Positions 16,579-24,627 of a stretch of DNA of 64,000 nt are shown here, in pieces. The position numbers were made by a program, and so were the translations under genes. Source of the DNA: Candidatus Woesearchaeota archaeon (lineage in GTDB: Archaea > Nanobdellota > Nanobdellia > Woesearchaeales > UBA9642); assembly GCA_003599145.1 (NCBI GenBank), contig QZIT01000006.1:357024-421023 (forward strand), given 5' to 3'. The notes below the pieces were generated by a model that ran no database searches, had not been told where the DNA came from, and saw nothing but the letters and a program-made list of their open reading frames with translations. Within the stretch, counting starts at the first letter, position 1. Each line of letters begins with the position of its first letter.

Positions 16579-17525
16579 TTTTAAAAAGTGCATTTCAGGA
16601 TTCTGAATTTCACGAAGTAAATAGCAATAGGAGAGAATGGTTTGATGCATCTCCTTTTTCTCGTTCTAAGCTCTATGCAGGTGTCCATGAACTTTTGGAC
16701 GAGATGCAGATTCCAGAAGCAACCATAGATTTATTGCGCAGACCTGATGGCAGTGCTCGATGGGGTTCTTACAGGCTGCCGTTAAAAGTGGTGACTCCTG
16801 AACAGATTTTTGTTGCAAAGCCTTATGAAATGAATCCTCTTAAAAGAGTAAAGATGGTTGCAAGAGAAACGGAAAAAGCATTACTGAGAACCGTTTCTAA
16901 AGTGATTGCTCCAGAAGTTGTTTATTTTGGAGAGCGATGGTATGCAGAAGAACTTATTGATATTCCGTCTTTAGATGCGCTTACTCGCTCAGGAAATATT
17001 GCTCAGGCGTTGTCTATAGGTGCAGAAATGCACGCAACGCTTGCATTGTTGGAAATTTCCTATACCCATAATCATTGGATAGATGAATTTTACGCAAATG
17101 AACAAAGAAGGGCAATAATCGACTTTGGTGTTTCTCAGTTTTTCAAAAAAGAAGGCAGCCATCCTGCTTTTGATGAATCTGTTTATGAATTATGCAATAG
17201 TGATTCTCTGGATGATTTTTTAACAAATCAGGAAGCAGTTAAAATCCCTTGTTTTGATAGCTCAAGAAGCAGGTATGCAGAAACCGTTGCTCAGCTAGAA
17301 CGTCTTTCAGATAATCCTGCAGAGCTTGTTAATGTTTTGTATGCATTGAGACATGCAGTCATAGGAATAAAACGACATTTTGAAATTTTAGGACTAAAAG
17401 CTGTACAGAAGATGGTTTATCAAGATAGTTCTCGCTCTGAAGGAACAGAATGGGATGCTACCATGATCGTGTTCCCTGACTTTGTTTATGCTTTTGTTCA
17501 GCAGTACAAATCAAAAACTATATAA
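16575..17525 (+). CDS. putative kinase-fold protein
   Basis: Encodes 316 residues, translationally coupled to the lipoprotein. The middle looks like a divergent protein-kinase/aminoglycoside-phosphotransferase fold. A VAKPYE strand (ATP-lysine-like) is followed by a hinge-like YAEELIDIPSLDAL. Near residues 150-185, YTHNHWIDEF and RRAIIDFGVSQFF recall the HGD-x-x-x-x-N and metal-binding DFG segments. The catalytic Asp of HGD is not conserved, so activity is uncertain. The 3' end contains the TATA box of the pilus ATPase gene. Confidence 0.45.
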   Translation: MILKSAFQDSEFHEVNSNRREWFDASPFSRSKLYAGVHELLDEMQIPEATIDLLRRPDGSARWGSYRLPLKVVTPEQIFVAKPYEMNPLKRVKMVARETEKALLRTVSKVIAPEVVYFGERWYAEELIDIPSLDALTRSGNIAQALSIGAEMHATLALLEISYTHNHWIDEFYANEQRRAIIDFGVSQFFKKEGSHPAFDESVYELCNSDSLDDFLTNQEAVKIPCFDSSRSRYAETVAQLERLSDNPAELVNVLYALRHAVIGIKRHFEILGLKAVQKMVYQDSSRSEGTEWDATMIVFPDFVYAFVQQYKSKTI

Positions 17526-17526
17526 A
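17518..17526 (+). promoter_or_regulatory. TATA box of the pilus ATPase operon
   Basis: CTATATAAA, overlapping the stop codon of the upstream gene, 42 bp before TTG 17564. It predicts a short leader that includes the GAGGTGG ribosome site. Confidence 0.6.
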
Positions 17527-17563
17527 CCTCTTTGCCTGAGAATTCTCGAAAGAGGTGGGTTTG

Positions 17564-19207
17564 TTGAAATTGCTTAAAAAGTCTGCTAAACCAGTTGAGC
17601 CTGTAGAGACTCCTGAACAAAAAGAAGCAAGGGCAAAAGCGCTGCTCAATGAGTTTGCCAAAGAAGAAAAAAAGGCAGAAGAAAAAGCAGAATTAAAAGT
17701 CGAACAGGATTTTGACAAGGTTTCTTCAGGGGAATTTAAAATTCTCGACAAGTATGAATTCAAATCGGGAAGCATTCCTATCACCATTGTCATTATCAAG
17801 AAAAAAGGAGAGTATGTTCCCGTCTATGAAGTCAGCATCAGCAGCATCAGCAGGACAACAGAGTTCATTCTTGAGAAAATAAGGCAGGAATTAATTAAAA
17901 AAGTCAATCTGGGAATGATTGATATTATCGATACAAAAAAAACAACCATTATTGAGGAAAAGTTCAAAGATGCCATTCATGTGCTTATTGACAAGTATTT
18001 CCCTGATGTTGACAATGAAACAAAAGGATTCCTGAACAGCTACTTAATCAGCAAGAGCCTTGGATTGGGAAATATTGAAATTTTAATGAGCGATGTTCAA
18101 CTAGAAGAAATTGTCATTAACCAGAGCTCTGATCCTGTCTGGATATATCACAGAAAGCATGGATGGCTGAAAACAAACATTTTTTTAAGAGATGAAGAGC
18201 AGATACGGCACTACGCAGGCATGATAGGAAGAAAAGTTGGAAGGCAGGTGTCTGTTTTGGAACCATTGCTTGATGCCCATCTTGAAGGAGGAGATAGGGT
18301 CAATGCAACCCTTAATCCCATATCCACTATGGGAAACACCATCACCATCAGAAAATTCTCAAGAGACCCATGGACAATAACAAAGTTTGTCAATGCAAAA
18401 GCAATTTCTCCGTCAGCAGCAGCATTAGTTTGGTTATGCATTCAGTATGAAATGAGTGCCATTATTGCAGGAGGAACTGCTTCTGGTAAAACATCTACCT
18501 TGAACGCTCTAGCCAATTTTTTCCCTCCTAATCAGAGAGTTATCTCTATAGAGGATACTAGAGAGCTGCAATTGCCAAAATATCTTCACTGGGTTCCTTT
18601 GAATACAAGACTTCCCAATGCAGAGGGCAGAGGACAGATAAGCATGGAAGATTTGTTGGTTAACAGCTTGAGAATGAGGCCTGACAGGATTTTAGTGGGA
18701 GAAGTTAGAAGACAGAAGGAAGCAGAAACATTATTTGAGGCTATCCATACAGGCCATAGCGTTTATGCAACATTTCACGCAAATAATGCAGAGGAAACTA
18801 TCCAGCGATTAACTAATCCGCCTATCAACGTTCCTAAAGTCATGTTGCCAGCTATTTCCCTGATTTTAATCCAGTTCAGAAATAGAAGAACAGGCATGAG
18901 AAGAACCTTTCAGCTGGCTGAAATAGAAAATGACGCGACTGCAAATGTGCTGATGCAGTATGACCCTAAAAAAGATGTTCTCGTTAACAGAGCAAAATCA
19001 AAAGCGCTTATCAACACCCTGACTCTTTATACTGGCTACACTCCAAGTGAGATTACTAGGGAAATCAACAAAAAAGTAGAGGTTTTGAAGTATCTTACTA
19101 AGTTTGACTATAAAGAAGTTGACCAGGTAGGCAGGATTATGGCTGAGTACTATACTGATTACGAAAATTTGATGAAATACGTTGAAAAAAACAAGAGGTT
19201 CTTGTAA
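17564..19207 (+). CDS. TadA/VirB11-type secretion ATPase (archaeal pilus)
   Basis: Motor ATPase for type IV-like pilus assembly. I place the start at TTG 17564, six bases after GAGGTG (GTG 17555 would overlap that site), giving 547 residues. An N-terminal Lys/Glu-rich segment leads to the N-domain, then Walker A GGTASGKTS with Lys309, the Asp box EDTREL, Walker B RILVGEVR and the His box GHSVYATFHANN. It is followed at 3 bp by two TadC-like membrane proteins and then a pilin, the standard set for an archaeal adhesion pilus. There is no FlaH or other archaellum-only gene here. Confidence 0.93.
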   Translation: MKLLKKSAKPVEPVETPEQKEARAKALLNEFAKEEKKAEEKAELKVEQDFDKVSSGEFKILDKYEFKSGSIPITIVIIKKKGEYVPVYEVSISSISRTTEFILEKIRQELIKKVNLGMIDIIDTKKTTIIEEKFKDAIHVLIDKYFPDVDNETKGFLNSYLISKSLGLGNIEILMSDVQLEEIVINQSSDPVWIYHRKHGWLKTNIFLRDEEQIRHYAGMIGRKVGRQVSVLEPLLDAHLEGGDRVNATLNPISTMGNTITIRKFSRDPWTITKFVNAKAISPSAAALVWLCIQYEMSAIIAGGTASGKTSTLNALANFFPPNQRVISIEDTRELQLPKYLHWVPLNTRLPNAEGRGQISMEDLLVNSLRMRPDRILVGEVRRQKEAETLFEAIHTGHSVYATFHANNAEETIQRLTNPPINVPKVMLPAISLILIQFRNRRTGMRRTFQLAEIENDATANVLMQYDPKKDVLVNRAKSKALINTLTLYTGYTPSEITREINKKVEVLKYLTKFDYKEVDQVGRIMAEYYTDYENLMKYVEKNKRFL

Positions 19208-19210
19208 AGC

Positions 19211-20014
19211 ATGTTAATTTACAGAAGCATAGCGAACAGTTTTCAGAGTCTTAATGTAAAATTGCAGCAGGCAAGAGTTACTGATGATCCAGAGTATTAT
19301 GTGAAAAAGACGTTCATGACTGCAATCTATGCAACGTTTGGATTAACCCTGATTTTGTTTGCGTTTACAAAAGCGTGGCAGGTCATTTTCCTTGCTCCAT
19401 TTGTCTTTATTGTCGGTTTTTTTTATTTTGTAAGGTATGTTGATTACAGGATAGAAAAAATAAACAAAGGCATAAGCAGGGAAATTGTTTTTGCAGGCAG
19501 GTTTTTGATTATTGAGCTTGAGTCTGGCGTTCCTCTGTACAATACTTTTGAGAATTTAGGAAGAAATTACCGGTTTGTGGGCATTTACTTTCAGGAAATT
19601 GCAGAAAAAGTAAAATTGGGCACTGCTTTTGAAGATGCCATCAACGAAACCATTGAGGTTACCCCTTCTTCTGATTTAAGAAGAATACTCTGGCAAATTC
19701 TTAACGCCTTAAAGACAGGCGCAAACATTCAGAAATCCCTCGAGTCTGCTTTGGACCAGATTGTTGAAGAACAGCAAATTGCAGTCAAAGAATATGGAAG
19801 AAAATTAAACCCTTTAGCCATGTTTTACATGATGATTGCCATTATTGTTCCTTCTTTAGGAGTTACCATGCTGGTTATCATGGCAACCTTTATAGGAGTT
19901 CAGCTTGACTTGTTTATTCTGCTTGCCATTGCAGCGTTTATAGGGTTTGTTCAGTTCATGTTCTTGGCGATTGTCAGAAGCAACAGGCCTGCTGTTGATA
20001 TAGAAGGTGGATAA
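19211..20014 (+). CDS. TadC-like pilus membrane platform protein 1
   Basis: Encodes 267 residues of the type II secretion F-domain/TadC family, the inner-membrane platform on which the ATPase acts. Two early membrane segments (about 38-75) and two late ones (about 205-255) flank a helical cytoplasmic F domain with FAGRFLIIELESGVPLYN. It starts 3 bp after the ATPase and overlaps the next gene by 1 bp (TAATG). Confidence 0.88.
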   Translation: MLIYRSIANSFQSLNVKLQQARVTDDPEYYVKKTFMTAIYATFGLTLILFAFTKAWQVIFLAPFVFIVGFFYFVRYVDYRIEKINKGISREIVFAGRFLIIELESGVPLYNTFENLGRNYRFVGIYFQEIAEKVKLGTAFEDAINETIEVTPSSDLRRILWQILNALKTGANIQKSLESALDQIVEEQQIAVKEYGRKLNPLAMFYMMIAIIVPSLGVTMLVIMATFIGVQLDLFILLAIAAFIGFVQFMFLAIVRSNRPAVDIEGG

Positions 20015-21135
20015 TGCTCTTCAAAAAAAAACAAGGAGTAAACGCGCCAAAAGAAAAAGACGCAGAGCGTACAGAAGCTAAAAAAGACACTCCAAAAAAA
20101 GAAGGCAAAGTAATAAAAAAAGACGTTCTCAGGGCCTTAACCTCAAGAAGAAGGCTTGCCCTTGCAAAGAGAAAGCACCTGCGTTTTTTTCTCGATAAGG
20201 CTGGCTATGAAGATATTGATGATGTCAAACTAAAAAAGAACCTTCTGTACAGGATTCCGATTATTATCTGCATTATTCTCACGGTTATTGCAATATCGAT
20301 GGCGCTTATCCTTAGCTCTTCAATCTTCAATGTGCTGTTGATTATCATTTTTGGCGTTTGGATTGCAGGCTATGCAGTTATCTTGATCCTTGAATTTTTG
20401 GTCATGTATCTTTTTCTGGACTTTAAAACCTATCAAAGAAAAAAACAGATAGAAGACGTTTTGGCAGATTTTTTGCAGTTGACCAGCTCTAACATAAGTG
20501 CAGGCATGCCTATTGATAAGGCATTGTGGTTTGCCGTAAGGCCTAAATTTGGAGTTTTGGCAAGAGAAATAGAGCAAGTAGCGAAAGCGACACTAACAGG
20601 GGAAGACCTTGCAAAAGCGTTGAAGATATTTATTGCAAAATACGATTCTGCCATTTTAACAAGGTCTATTAATCTTTTGCTTGAAGGCATGGAAGGTGGA
20701 GGAGAAATAGCAGATTTATTGAATAAAATAGCCTTGAACATTCAGGAAACTCGCATCATGCGAAAGCAGATGGCTGCAGATGTTTTAACTTATGTCATTT
20801 TTATTACCTTTGCAACTGTCGGCATAGCGCCATTTTTGTTTGCCCTGTCTACCCAGCTTCTGAAAATTATCAAGGATATAACGTCCAACATTGATGTTAG
20901 TGCTTCACAAAGCTTTTCGTTTACTGCAGATGCAGTTAACTTGTCTGATTTTAAGGTATTTGCAGTGGTCATGCTCATGATTAGCTCTGTATTTTCCGCT
21001 TTGATTATCGCAACCATCCAGAAAGGCTCGCCAAGAGAGGGCTTAAAGTACATACCTATTTTCTGGCTTATAACTATTCTTCTCTATATGCTGGGTAATT
21101 GGGCTATTGGCGGGATGATGAGCGGATTGCTCTAA
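20014..21135 (+). CDS. TadC-like pilus membrane platform protein 2
   Basis: Second TadC/F-domain protein, 373 residues. A Lys-rich cytoplasmic head of about 70 residues precedes two membrane helices, the F domain (DFLQLTSSNISAGMPIDKAL; LLLEGMEGGGEIADLL) and three C-terminal helices. Archaeal pili often use two TadC paralogues, which may pair as a heterodimer. Translation is probably coupled to the first through the TAATG overlap with a GGTGG site. Confidence 0.88.
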   Translation: MLFKKKQGVNAPKEKDAERTEAKKDTPKKEGKVIKKDVLRALTSRRRLALAKRKHLRFFLDKAGYEDIDDVKLKKNLLYRIPIIICIILTVIAISMALILSSSIFNVLLIIIFGVWIAGYAVILILEFLVMYLFLDFKTYQRKKQIEDVLADFLQLTSSNISAGMPIDKALWFAVRPKFGVLAREIEQVAKATLTGEDLAKALKIFIAKYDSAILTRSINLLLEGMEGGGEIADLLNKIALNIQETRIMRKQMAADVLTYVIFITFATVGIAPFLFALSTQLLKIIKDITSNIDVSASQSFSFTADAVNLSDFKVFAVVMLMISSVFSALIIATIQKGSPREGLKYIPIFWLITILLYMLGNWAIGGMMSGLL

Positions 21136-21223
21136 AATAAATCTAAGATTAATCTAGAATAAGAACTGAAATCCTTATAAAATCCTTATATTAGTATACA
21201 AATTATATTCAAAAAACAAAAAC

Positions 21224-21234
21224 TTTATATATAA
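21224..21234 (+). promoter_or_regulatory. TATA box of the pilin gene
   Basis: TTTATATATAA, 49 bp upstream of the pilin ATG. It predicts its own transcript with a short leader carrying AGAGGTGAT, separate from the machinery operon. Confidence 0.65.
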
Positions 21235-21282
21235 GGAGTTTCATAAATTACAAAATACTAATTTAACTAAAGAGGTGATTTC

Positions 21283-21741
21283 ATGACACAAAGAAAAGGT
21301 CAAGCAGCCATGGAGTTCTTGATGACTTATGGTTGGGCAATTCTTGTCGTTCTTGCAGCTATCGGTGCACTCGCATATTTCGGTGTGCTTAGCCCAGACA
21401 GATTTTTGCCAAGCAAATGTACAGTTGCAGGCGGCTTCAGCTGCATAGAGTATAAAGTTACTGCTACAGAAGTCCAGATGAATATCCAGAATAACTTGGG
21501 TGTTGATGCTACATCGGTAAACATTACCATGACAGGAAAATCTGGAGGCACATTCGGAACTACTAATTGTGCAAGAACATTTATTCTTCTTAATGGAGAC
21601 GCTACAAATGTTACTGCATACTGCACTGGAGGCACTCTTGCAGGTAAAGTTAGAGCAGATATTACCATTGTTTACCAGAAATCAGGTGAAACAGTTACCC
21701 ATACAACAACGGGTTCAGTAAGCGGTAATGTAGAGCAGTAA
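21283..21741 (+). CDS. class III signal-peptide pilin
   Basis: Encodes 152 residues. The N-terminus is a class III signal: basic MTQRKG, then QAAMEFLMTYGWAILVVL, with cleavage expected between G6 and Q7 by an EppA/PibD-type prepilin peptidase and the conserved Glu at +5. The hydrophobic helix forms the filament core. The exposed domain has four cysteines and several N-x-S/T glycosylation sites. It has its own promoter and an AGAGGTGAT ribosome site, expected for the abundant major pilin of the upstream machinery. Confidence 0.92.
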   Translation: MTQRKGQAAMEFLMTYGWAILVVLAAIGALAYFGVLSPDRFLPSKCTVAGGFSCIEYKVTATEVQMNIQNNLGVDATSVNITMTGKSGGTFGTTNCARTFILLNGDATNVTAYCTGGTLAGKVRADITIVYQKSGETVTHTTTGSVSGNVEQ

Positions 21742-21744
21742 GCT

Positions 21745-21771
21745 CTTTTTTTTTCTTTTTCTCGTTTTTGA
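21745..21771 (+). terminator. oligo-T terminator after the pilin
   Basis: Nine T, then five T, then a further short T run just past the pilin stop, with no hairpin needed. Fits archaeal termination and separates the pilin from secF. Confidence 0.55.
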
Positions 21772-21833
21772 TTCAATTCTTCTTTAATGCTTTAAATCAA
21801 AACCTTTAAAAACTACTCTAAAACTCTTATAGC

Positions 21834-22859
21834 ATGGGGAAGGAGAGCGTTATAAAAAGAGTATACAGGGATCATTATAGGCCATTATTGTTCTTTTCCT
21901 TATTCTTAGTCGTTCTTTCTCTGGCAGTTATTGGCTATAAATTAGCAACTACAGGCGACTTTATTGATAAAGGTGTTTCCTTGAAAGGGGGAATTACCTT
22001 GACTGTTTTAACAGAGCAGCCTGTTGATCCAGAAGAGTTGGCTGCGTATCTGCATGAGCAACTGCCAAAGGCAGATGTCAATGTAAGGACAACTGCTGAA
22101 GCAGGAAAGCAGAAAAGCGTGCTTATTGAGGCAAGCGATACAACTTCTGAAGAGTTGCTAGCTGCTTTGCAGGAAAAGATACCTGATTCAAAAAATAAAA
22201 ATAATATAGCAATAGATTCAACAGATCCAGTTTTAGGAGCATTGTCCTTTATTCAAACCATGAAGGCTGTTTACATTGCCTTTTTGTTTATGGCCATTGT
22301 TGTCTTTTTATACTTTGGAGAACACTTATGGGCTAAAATAATTGCATTGGCACTGGCAGTAGTATCAGGAATTATGATGTTTCATGCAACATCAACAGTT
22401 GTTGCAATCGTTTCCTTGATTATCGGTGCAGCGGTGTTCTTTTTATGCTTCAAATACAGTATTCCCAGTATTGCAGTCATTCTTGCTGCCTTTTCCGATA
22501 TTATGTTTGCGATTGCCTGCCTTAATATTATAGGAATGAAGCTGAGTATTGCAGGCATTGCCGCTTTTTTAATGTTGATAGGTTATAGCGTAGATACGGA
22601 TATTCTACTTTCAGTCAGGGTAATGAAAAGAAAAGAAGGGAGCATTTTTGATAGAGTTTTAGGGGCTTTTAAAACAGGAATCACTATGAGTCTTGCAGCG
22701 CTTGCCGCAGTCATTGTTACCTTGATTTTTGTCAATTCTGATGTTATAAGGCAAATCATGATGGTTTTGCTGTTTGGATTGATTGCAGATATGATCTTCA
22801 CATGGTTTCAGAATGCAGGAATTTTGCGTTGGCATTTTGAAAGAAAGGGAAAAACATGA
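21834..22859 (+). CDS. secF: protein translocase accessory subunit SecF
   Basis: SecF, 341 residues with six membrane helices. The first periplasmic-side loop carries KGVSLKGGITLTV, the SecF counterpart of the SecD glycine signature, and the later helices carry FSDIMFAIACLNIIGMKLSI and LIGYSVDTDILLSVRVM. Together with SecD it aids protein export through SecYEG, powered in bacteria by ion flow; the archaeal mechanism is less clear. The stop overlaps secD by 4 bp. Confidence 0.93.
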   Translation: MGKESVIKRVYRDHYRPLLFFSLFLVVLSLAVIGYKLATTGDFIDKGVSLKGGITLTVLTEQPVDPEELAAYLHEQLPKADVNVRTTAEAGKQKSVLIEASDTTSEELLAALQEKIPDSKNKNNIAIDSTDPVLGALSFIQTMKAVYIAFLFMAIVVFLYFGEHLWAKIIALALAVVSGIMMFHATSTVVAIVSLIIGAAVFFLCFKYSIPSIAVILAAFSDIMFAIACLNIIGMKLSIAGIAAFLMLIGYSVDTDILLSVRVMKRKEGSIFDRVLGAFKTGITMSLAALAAVIVTLIFVNSDVIRQIMMVLLFGLIADMIFTWFQNAGILRWHFERKGKT

Positions 22860-24553
22860 GCAAGCTAAAGAGCATTTTCAAAAGCTGGAAAGTCATTATT
22901 TTAGTCATAGTGCTGCTTTTGGCAATACTTGCCATTAGCCCAAGGCCTTGGCAGGATGGTTTAGCCATCAGAAGCGTCGCGAAGGACAGTGCAGCAGCAG
23001 TAGCAGGAATTCAAAACCCAAAAGCAGGTGTTAGTCCTGTTGCATTGGAAAGAGTGCTTGCAGTAAATAATATTGAAATTACAACTGAAGAACAGTATGG
23101 CCAAATTGTCGGAGAGTTGCCTGTAAATACAACTTTCATTCTCAAAACAAGCAAGAATATCTACAGCGTTACGGTTAAGCCTGCAATAGAAGTCATAACA
23201 TTAAATGAAACGGAAGAACAAGTAATCAGCGAATTTGATGCAGAGTTAAATCAAACCGTGAATAAGACTATCAAAGTGAATAAAACACAGGAAAAAGTCA
23301 TAGGAGCAGAAGACATTGGCTTAAGAGTATATCAAGCTCCAACAGACAATATCAGAAAAGGACTTGATTTAAGCGGTGGCACAAGAGTGTTGCTGAAGCC
23401 TCAAGAGAAAGTAAGCAACGAAGATATGGATATTTTAATAGAGGGCATGAAGCAAAGGCTGAATGTTTTTGGGTTAAGCGATGTAACGATTAGGCCAACC
23501 GATGACCTTGCAGGGAATACATTTATTTTAGTAGAAATAGCAGGAGCAAATGTTGAAGAAGTTAAAGAGCTTTTATCAAATCAGGGAAAGTTTGAAGCAA
23601 AAATTGCTAATCAAACGGTTTTTAGAGGCGGGCAGGATATAACGTCTGTATGCAGGACTGCCCAATGTTCTGGTTTAGATAGCAGAAGAGGATGCAGCTT
23701 GCAGGGAGACAGTTATGTTTGCGGATTTTTATTTTCAATATCGCTGGATCCAGAAGCTGCAAAAAGACAGGCTGAACTAACCAAAAATCTTCCTGTTGAT
23801 TATCTTCAGGGAGAGGGATTTTTGAATGAATCGCTTGAATTATATCTTGATAATGAGCTGATGGATTCTTTAAGGATTGGGGAATCACTCAAAGGAAAGG
23901 CAGTAACTGATATTTCTATCAGCGGTTCTGGAACTGGCTTTACCCAGCAGGAAGCTGTTGCAGATGCATTAACTAATATGAAAAGATTGCAAACTATCCT
24001 TATTACAGGAAGCCTTCCTGTTAAATTGGACATTGTAAAAACAGACAGCATAACGCCTGTTTTAGGCCAGAGTTTTTCAAAAAACATCCTGCTGGTTGCA
24101 GTTTTGACAATAATTTCAGTTAGCCTTGTTATGTTTATCAGATACAGAAAGATGATTATTGTTTTGCCTGTTGTGATAACACTTATTGCTGAAATTGTTA
24201 TTTTGTTGGGAGTTGCAGCAGTTATCAGATGGCAGTTGGATTTGGTTGCCATTGCAGGCATCATTATTGCCATTGGCACAGGAGTTGATAGCCAAGTAGT
24301 CATTATTGATGAAATGCTGAGAAAAGAACAGCAAAGCTTTAGCAATTGGAAAGACAGGATTAAAAATGCATTCTTTATCATTATGGCGTCTTACTTTACG
24401 TTAGTTGTTGCCATGATTCCGCTGTTTACTGCCGGTGCAGGTCTATTAAAAGGGTTTGCTCTTACAACTATTATAGGCGTTTCTATTGGAGTGTTCATCA
24501 CCAGACCTGCATTTGCCAAAATGACCGAAGTTCTTTTAAAGGATGAGCATTAA
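22856..24553 (+). CDS. secD: protein translocase accessory subunit SecD
   Basis: SecD, 565 residues. An N-terminal helix is followed by a large exterior domain with GLDLSGGTRVLLKP (family signature near residue 175) and a Cys-containing insert (residues about 262-290), then five C-terminal helices including AIGTGVDSQVVIIDEML. Residues about 25-115 look like a PDZ-type domain (KDSAAAVAGI ... VNTTFILKTSKN), as seen in some archaeal SecD. Translationally coupled to secF. The many secreted proteins in this window are natural clients. Confidence 0.93.
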   Translation: MSKLKSIFKSWKVIILVIVLLLAILAISPRPWQDGLAIRSVAKDSAAAVAGIQNPKAGVSPVALERVLAVNNIEITTEEQYGQIVGELPVNTTFILKTSKNIYSVTVKPAIEVITLNETEEQVISEFDAELNQTVNKTIKVNKTQEKVIGAEDIGLRVYQAPTDNIRKGLDLSGGTRVLLKPQEKVSNEDMDILIEGMKQRLNVFGLSDVTIRPTDDLAGNTFILVEIAGANVEEVKELLSNQGKFEAKIANQTVFRGGQDITSVCRTAQCSGLDSRRGCSLQGDSYVCGFLFSISLDPEAAKRQAELTKNLPVDYLQGEGFLNESLELYLDNELMDSLRIGESLKGKAVTDISISGSGTGFTQQEAVADALTNMKRLQTILITGSLPVKLDIVKTDSITPVLGQSFSKNILLVAVLTIISVSLVMFIRYRKMIIVLPVVITLIAEIVILLGVAAVIRWQLDLVAIAGIIIAIGTGVDSQVVIIDEMLRKEQQSFSNWKDRIKNAFFIIMASYFTLVVAMIPLFTAGAGLLKGFALTTIIGVSIGVFITRPAFAKMTEVLLKDEH

Positions 24554-24627
24554 GGTTGAAGAAATATTTTGATGGCTTTAGCAGATATTTTAGTAAAGTA
24601 TTTATATGTTAATAGTGCAGTATAACC

